This document shows, piece after piece, positions 60,232 through 64,000 of a stretch of DNA of 64,000 nt. The notes beneath the pieces were generated by a model. The model made no database searches, was not told the DNA's origin, and saw nothing but the letters and a program-made list of their open reading frames with translations. The translations under genes were made by a program, and so were the position numbers. How positions within the stretch are numbered: position 1 is the stretch's first letter; every line of letters begins with the position of its first letter. Origin of the DNA: Streptomyces sp. NBC_00258 (lineage in GTDB: Bacteria; Actinomycetota; Actinomycetes; Streptomycetales; Streptomycetaceae). The stretch spans positions 11,904,001 to 11,968,000 of the forward strand of contig NZ_CP108081.1 in NCBI RefSeq assembly GCF_036182465.1, written 5' to 3'.

Positions 60232-61757
60232 ACCCGACCGACGAACAGACCGCCGCGGCCGACGCCTTCCACACCGGCGACCACCTGGCCCTGCAGGCCG
60301 GAGCAGGCACCGGAAAGACCACCACCCTGGAACTGCTCGCCCGCACCACCAAGCGTCGCGGCCGCTACCTCGCCTACAACCGGGCCATCGCCCAGGACGC
60401 CCGCTCCCGCTTCCCCTCCACCGTCACCTGCAAGACCGCCCACGCCCTGGCCTACGCAGCCACCGGCCACCGCTACACCCAACGTCTGAACGCTCCCCGC
60501 CGCCCCGCCTGGCAGACCGGACAAGCCCTCGGCATCACCAAAGCCATCCGCATCGGCGAACGCGACCTGTCACAAAAGACTCTCTCCAACGCCGCCCTGC
60601 GCACCGTGGCCCGCTTCTGCCACACCGCCGACCCCGCGATCACCCGCCACCACGTCCCGCACCTGCGCGGCCTCGAAGACTGCAACCTGCACGCCGAACT
60701 CGCCGCACACATCGTCCCGTTCGCCCGCAAGGCATGGGCTGACCTGCAGCACCCCGATGACGGCGCAGTCCGCTTCGACCACGACCACTACCTGAAGATC
60801 TGGGCCCTCACGAATCCGAAAATCGACACCGACTTCCTGCTCCTGGACGAGGCCCAGGACACCAACCCCGTCGTCGAACAGATTTTCCTCAACCAGCGCG
60901 ACCATGCCCAGCTGGTGATGGTCGGCGACTCCGCCCAGGCCATCTACCACTGGCGCGGCGCCAAAGACATCATGACCGGCTTCGACGGCACCCAGCTCGC
61001 CCTGTCCCAGTCCTTCCGCTTCGGCCCCAGGCTCGCCGACGAGGCCAACCGATGGCTGACCATCGCAGACGCCCCCATCCGCCTCACCGGGACCGAGACC
61101 GTGCCCACCGAACTCGGCCCCCTCACCCGGCCCGACGCCGTCCTGTGCCGCACCAATGTCGGCGCCATGGCTCAGGTCATGGACCTGCTGGATACCGGAT
61201 ACCGGGTGGCACTCGTCGGGGGAGGGGACAGCCTGCGCGCCCTGGCCCTGGCCGCCCACGACCTCAAGGAAGGCCGCCGCACCACCCACCCCGAACTGAT
61301 CCTGTTCCCCTCCTGGGGCGAACTGCAGGACTACGCCACCCACGACCCGGCGGGACGCGACCTGCAGCCGCTGGTCGACCTCGTCGACACCCACGGCACC
61401 GACGCCATCCTGGCCGCCGTCGCCCAACTCGCTCCCGAAAACCAGGCAGAGGTGACCGTCTCGACCGCCCACAAAGCCAAAGGCCGAGAATGGGCCCGTG
61501 TGAAGATTGCTGACGACTTCACCCCGCCCCCGGACAGCGATCAGCAAGACGATACTGGCCGTGCTCTGCCAGGCCCCATCGACGGTGGTGAAGCCCGCCT
61601 CGCCTACGTGGCCGTCACGCGCACACGCAGAGGCCTCGACCTTGGCGGCCTGTCCTGGATTCACAGGCACCCCGACGGCAGAGGCGGACCCCACGCCCCT
61701 ACGCGGGATCCCGGTCTTCTTGGAGCCGAACCGTCCGAACCAGCTCACGAGGCATAG
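60228..61757 (+). CDS. UvrD-like superfamily 1 helicase
   Basis: A 509-residue helicase from ATG 60228 (ATGA overlap with the previous stop). It has the Q motif NPTDEQTAAADAF, Walker A LQAGAGTGKTTTLE, Walker B LLLDEAQDTNPVV, motif III VMVGDSAQAIYHWRG, motif IV region LSQSFRFG, motif V VTVSTAHKAKGREW and motif VI RLAYVAVTRTRRGL. It is shorter than UvrD/PcrA (about 720), missing most of the 1B/2B subdomains. It is probably a plasmid repair or replication helicase, perhaps a defence component. The last 30 residues are low-complexity. Confidence 0.9.
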   Translation: MNPTDEQTAAADAFHTGDHLALQAGAGTGKTTTLELLARTTKRRGRYLAYNRAIAQDARSRFPSTVTCKTAHALAYAATGHRYTQRLNAPRRPAWQTGQALGITKAIRIGERDLSQKTLSNAALRTVARFCHTADPAITRHHVPHLRGLEDCNLHAELAAHIVPFARKAWADLQHPDDGAVRFDHDHYLKIWALTNPKIDTDFLLLDEAQDTNPVVEQIFLNQRDHAQLVMVGDSAQAIYHWRGAKDIMTGFDGTQLALSQSFRFGPRLADEANRWLTIADAPIRLTGTETVPTELGPLTRPDAVLCRTNVGAMAQVMDLLDTGYRVALVGGGDSLRALALAAHDLKEGRRTTHPELILFPSWGELQDYATHDPAGRDLQPLVDLVDTHGTDAILAAVAQLAPENQAEVTVSTAHKAKGREWARVKIADDFTPPPDSDQQDDTGRALPGPIDGGEARLAYVAVTRTRRGLDLGGLSWIHRHPDGRGGPHAPTRDPGLLGAEPSEPAHEA

Positions 61758-62014
61758 GACGGCTGTCCGCGCCGCCGCCGTACTCCAAGACGACGGCGTG
61801 CGGGTATTGCGGACAGTCGGCACGGCTGCCTCGCCGTTCAAACGGGCTGCCGGTTCGCCACGGCGTGTCGTGGCGTTGTACACCGTGCGCTCACCTGTGC
61901 TCTGCCCCGGGGGCTGCAGGAGCCGTTTGGGCTGAGCAGTGTCTGGCTGACCGAGTCCGCGGGGCGCGAGTTGAGAGGGCATCAAATTTGGATAGATAAC
62001 ACCATATGTTTTAG

Positions 62015-62510
62015 CTATTCCGTTTCGCCTGAAGCCTCAGGCAGGTGTGCTTCCGCAGGCTCGCCGTGGTCGATCTTCATCGACGTGCGCACCGATGAGG
62101 GCGCCAGAACTGAGACGGCGCCCGCGACGCTGAGCTCGTTGTGGGTGGTGCTTGTTTCACCAGCGGCGCGGGCCAGAGGAAGATCGACGTTCACGGGCTT
62201 CACGGAGACCTTGATCTCCCCTTTGTCCTGGCATCGGACGGCGACGATCAGGGCATCCCCCTTCTCGCGCTCGCCGAACTCGAAGGTGCCGCCACCACAG
62301 GTCTCGCCCTGACGGCACGACGAGGGTCCTGGTGTCGTCCAAGTCGGGTGGGGACTTCACTGAGTCCTGTTCAGGGCGGGGAGATGCGTCGGGTGCCGTT
62401 GTGCTGGGCGTAGCCGGCTCTGGAGTACTTGCGGCGTCCGTCTCCTCAGAGGTGCAAGCGGCAGCATGGTTGCTGACACAGAAGGCTCAGCCCCACGGAA
62501 AGCCGCCGGG
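62015..62510 (-). pseudogene. Decayed secreted lipoprotein gene
   Basis: Reading leftward, one frame gives AAACTSEETDAASTPEPATP, resembling a lipobox Cys followed by a Ser/Thr/Pro linker. Near 62330 the protein-like sequence switches frame to CGGGTFEFGEREKGDALIVA and then VSVKPVNVDLPLARAAGETS, ending EASGETE at 62015. No signal peptide is found in frame upstream. At least one indel, probably two, would be needed to join the parts. It is a likely pseudogene of a small lipoprotein. Confidence 0.45.
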
Positions 62511-62771
62511 ACACTACTTGGTTCCTCGTAACGGGGCAGGTTGGTGACCTGCGGGGATCATCTCTGTGGAGCGCTGACCTGGCTCTTTATCGATTGCTTG
62601 CGATGGGGTGCGACGGTCTTGGTTGGGTGTCCTGCGGGCTGGTGGAGCCGCTTGTGGGGAGAGGACGCGGGACGAGGTGACAGTTCTGTGGACTGAAGTT
62701 CGCGGCGGTGTAATCGGCGGCCCGGTCCGGACACGTACAGGGTGAGAGCCACAGGACGGGGAGGGCGCAGC

Positions 62772-63320
62772 ATGGGGCAAGCAGCGGATGACTGGAACAC
62801 CTTCGAGGCGATCTACCGGTCCACGTACGTGCCTGTGCTGCGTTTTCTACGACGTCGGGTGGCGTGGGATGACGCGGAGGACGCGGCGGCAGAAGTGTTC
62901 GCCACGGCATGGCGTAGGCGGCAGGACCTGAAAGGCGAGCCCCGTCCATGGCTGTACGGAATCGCCCGGCACGTCGCGGCGAACACACTGCGGTCTTCTG
63001 GTCGGGCCGCACGACTCAGTGATCGTCTCCGCGATTGCTCGGCGGAGGGAGATATCCGAGCGGCAGAGGACGAAGTCCTGGGCCGCTTGGGAGCGGTCGA
63101 CGCCTTGGCCCAGCTGTCCCCGGACGATCGTGATGCGCTGATGCTCGTGTCCTGGGACGGGCTGCAGGCGAGCGACGCGGCGAAGGCCATGGGGCGCAGT
63201 CGGGGAGCCTTCGCCGTCCAGTTACATCGGGCGAGACGGCGCCTGGAACGAGCCATGACTGAAGAGGGCTTGAACCCGGATGAATTGTCGTCGTTGGCAC
63301 TTGAGGGGAGAGCGGGATGA
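62772..63320 (+). CDS. ECF-type sigma factor
   Basis: A 182-residue sigma factor. Region 2 is in FEAIYRSTYVPVLRFLRRRV, then DDAEDAAAEVFATAWRRR and PWLYGIARHVAANTLR. Region 4 is in LSPDDRDALMLVSWDGLQAS, then DAAKAMGRSRGAFAVQLHRA. ATG 62772 follows GGGGAGGG. The stop overlaps the next gene's ATG, the pattern seen for ECF sigma factors with CU044_5270-type partners in Streptomyces. Confidence 0.92.
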   Translation: MGQAADDWNTFEAIYRSTYVPVLRFLRRRVAWDDAEDAAAEVFATAWRRRQDLKGEPRPWLYGIARHVAANTLRSSGRAARLSDRLRDCSAEGDIRAAEDEVLGRLGAVDALAQLSPDDRDALMLVSWDGLQASDAAKAMGRSRGAFAVQLHRARRRLERAMTEEGLNPDELSSLALEGRAG

Positions 63321-64000
63321 AGAGGGAAATCGAACGCGTGCGAAGGCTGCTGCCCAATGCCATCGATCCGGCTGCGGCGTCAGTGCCGCTCGGAGAGTCT
63401 GCCCAGCTCTCCGAGCGGGCTGAGCGTGAACTGACGAGCCTCCGCTTGTCGGCAGTCGCAGAGGCAGGGGGAGCGTCCCGCAGCAGGCCCGGCCGCAGGA
63501 TCGTACTCACCGCTCTGGTGGCCTCGGCAGCGGCAGGCGCGGTGGTCAGCGGAGGCATGCCGTGGCCCGGATCGGAAGGAGAGGCCGTTGCCCACGCGGC
63601 AACCCCTCCGGTGCTGTCCCTCACGCCGGTGAAGTCAGCACCGCAGGACTTCCTACAGGACTTCGCGACAAGAGTGGCAAAGCTGCCAGGAGAGCGAGTT
63701 CACGGACCGTACGGGTACACCAAGGTCTGGGGGTGGGCACTGAACACCAGTGGTGACGTGCCTGGCGGAGTGGCGAACGCGGCGGTCCCAGAGGAAACGG
63801 AGTCCTGGGTCAAGGGCGACGCGTCGGGCCGCAGGCGCATCGTGTACGGGGATCCGATCTTCCCTAACCTCGCGCAGGAGAAGGACGCTCGAGACGCTCA
63901 GCTCATCGCCGGAAAGAAAATCGAGGACACCGAATACGGCCGGGGGAAGTTCCCGAGCCCGGAGAGCGACGCCTGGAAGGACGTCGCACCGTTCTCTGCG
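63317..64000 (+). CDS. CU044_5270-family protein (anti-sigma-like), partial
   Basis: At least 228 residues, running off the window end. An N-terminal cytosolic part (KREIERVRRLLPNAIDPAAA) is followed by one membrane helix (RIVLTALVASAAAGAVVSGG) around residue 60-80. The external part begins VLSLTPVKSAPQDFLQDFAT. This layout matches CU044_5270-type proteins, which are encoded directly after ECF sigma factors and may act as their membrane partner. The ATG overlaps the sigma stop (ATGA). Confidence 0.85.
   Translation, partial: MKREIERVRRLLPNAIDPAAASVPLGESAQLSERAERELTSLRLSAVAEAGGASRSRPGRRIVLTALVASAAAGAVVSGGMPWPGSEGEAVAHAATPPVLSLTPVKSAPQDFLQDFATRVAKLPGERVHGPYGYTKVWGWALNTSGDVPGGVANAAVPEETESWVKGDASGRRRIVYGDPIFPNLAQEKDARDAQLIAGKKIEDTEYGRGKFPSPESDAWKDVAPFSA

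Overview
The window is very GC-rich DNA with strong third-position G/C bias. GTG starts, 4-base start/stop overlaps and dense short operons are common. A telomere-maintenance pair (tap and tpg homologues), DUF6083, DUF6551 and ParB-like proteins, and actinobacterial IS elements all point to a Streptomyces or close relative. The tap/tpg pair implies a linear replicon, either a chromosome arm or a large linear plasmid. All calls were made by reading the sequence; no database search was run.

Layout. 1-2.35 kb: a PucR-type regulator and a divergent alpha/beta hydrolase. 2.9-6.8 kb: a two-gene unit, a Trypco1-like small protein and a 1178-residue protein joining a trypsin-like protease, a STAND-type ATPase, a coiled coil, a histidine kinase and a receiver domain. 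7.3-12.3 kb: a compact island that looks like a DNA-base modification or nucleotide-based system. It holds a 5-hmdU-DNA-kinase-helical/pyrophosphorylase-like protein, a thymidylate-synthase homologue, an ImmA/IrrE-type peptidase, an XRE regulator, an acyl carrier protein, a MazG-like pyrophosphohydrolase and a ribbon-helix-helix protein. 12.6-16.9 kb: an NB-ARC/TPR STAND ATPase with an amyloid-like motif, convergent with a GT-B-like protein. Then come a perfect 19-copy heptamer repeat and an IS607 element whose tnpB is frameshifted.

19.6-27.1 kb is a zone of decay and insertion: a broken small gene, a GNAT-like gene followed by two perfect palindromes, a truncated LysR gene, an intact IS5-family element with TAA target duplications that cut a cupin gene, the rest of that operon (PPOX protein, epoxide hydrolase, PadR), and a second transposase remnant. 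27.2-36.4 kb carries a Tn7-like transposition set (TnsA-, TnsB-, TniB- and TniQ-like), with tap and tpg interleaved on the other strand. 36.6-41.2 kb holds linear-replicon accessory genes, including a translationally coupled pair (686 aa polymerase-like and 242 aa HTH protein) that may be a second telomere system.

41.2-52.3 kb: a secreted protein-arginine deiminase, an uncharacterised zinc-ribbon/PD-(D/E)xK nuclease, two tandem ParB-like genes, a sigma factor unit, and scattered IS200/IS605 pieces including a doubly broken tnpB. 52.3-55.8 kb is an alkane-oxidation operon: TetR, AlkB, two rubredoxins and a rubredoxin reductase. 56.4-61.8 kb has further plasmid-type genes (DUF6083, XRE, UvrD-like helicase). 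62.0-64.0 kb has a decayed lipoprotein gene and an ECF sigma factor coupled to a CU044_5270-like partner that runs off the end.
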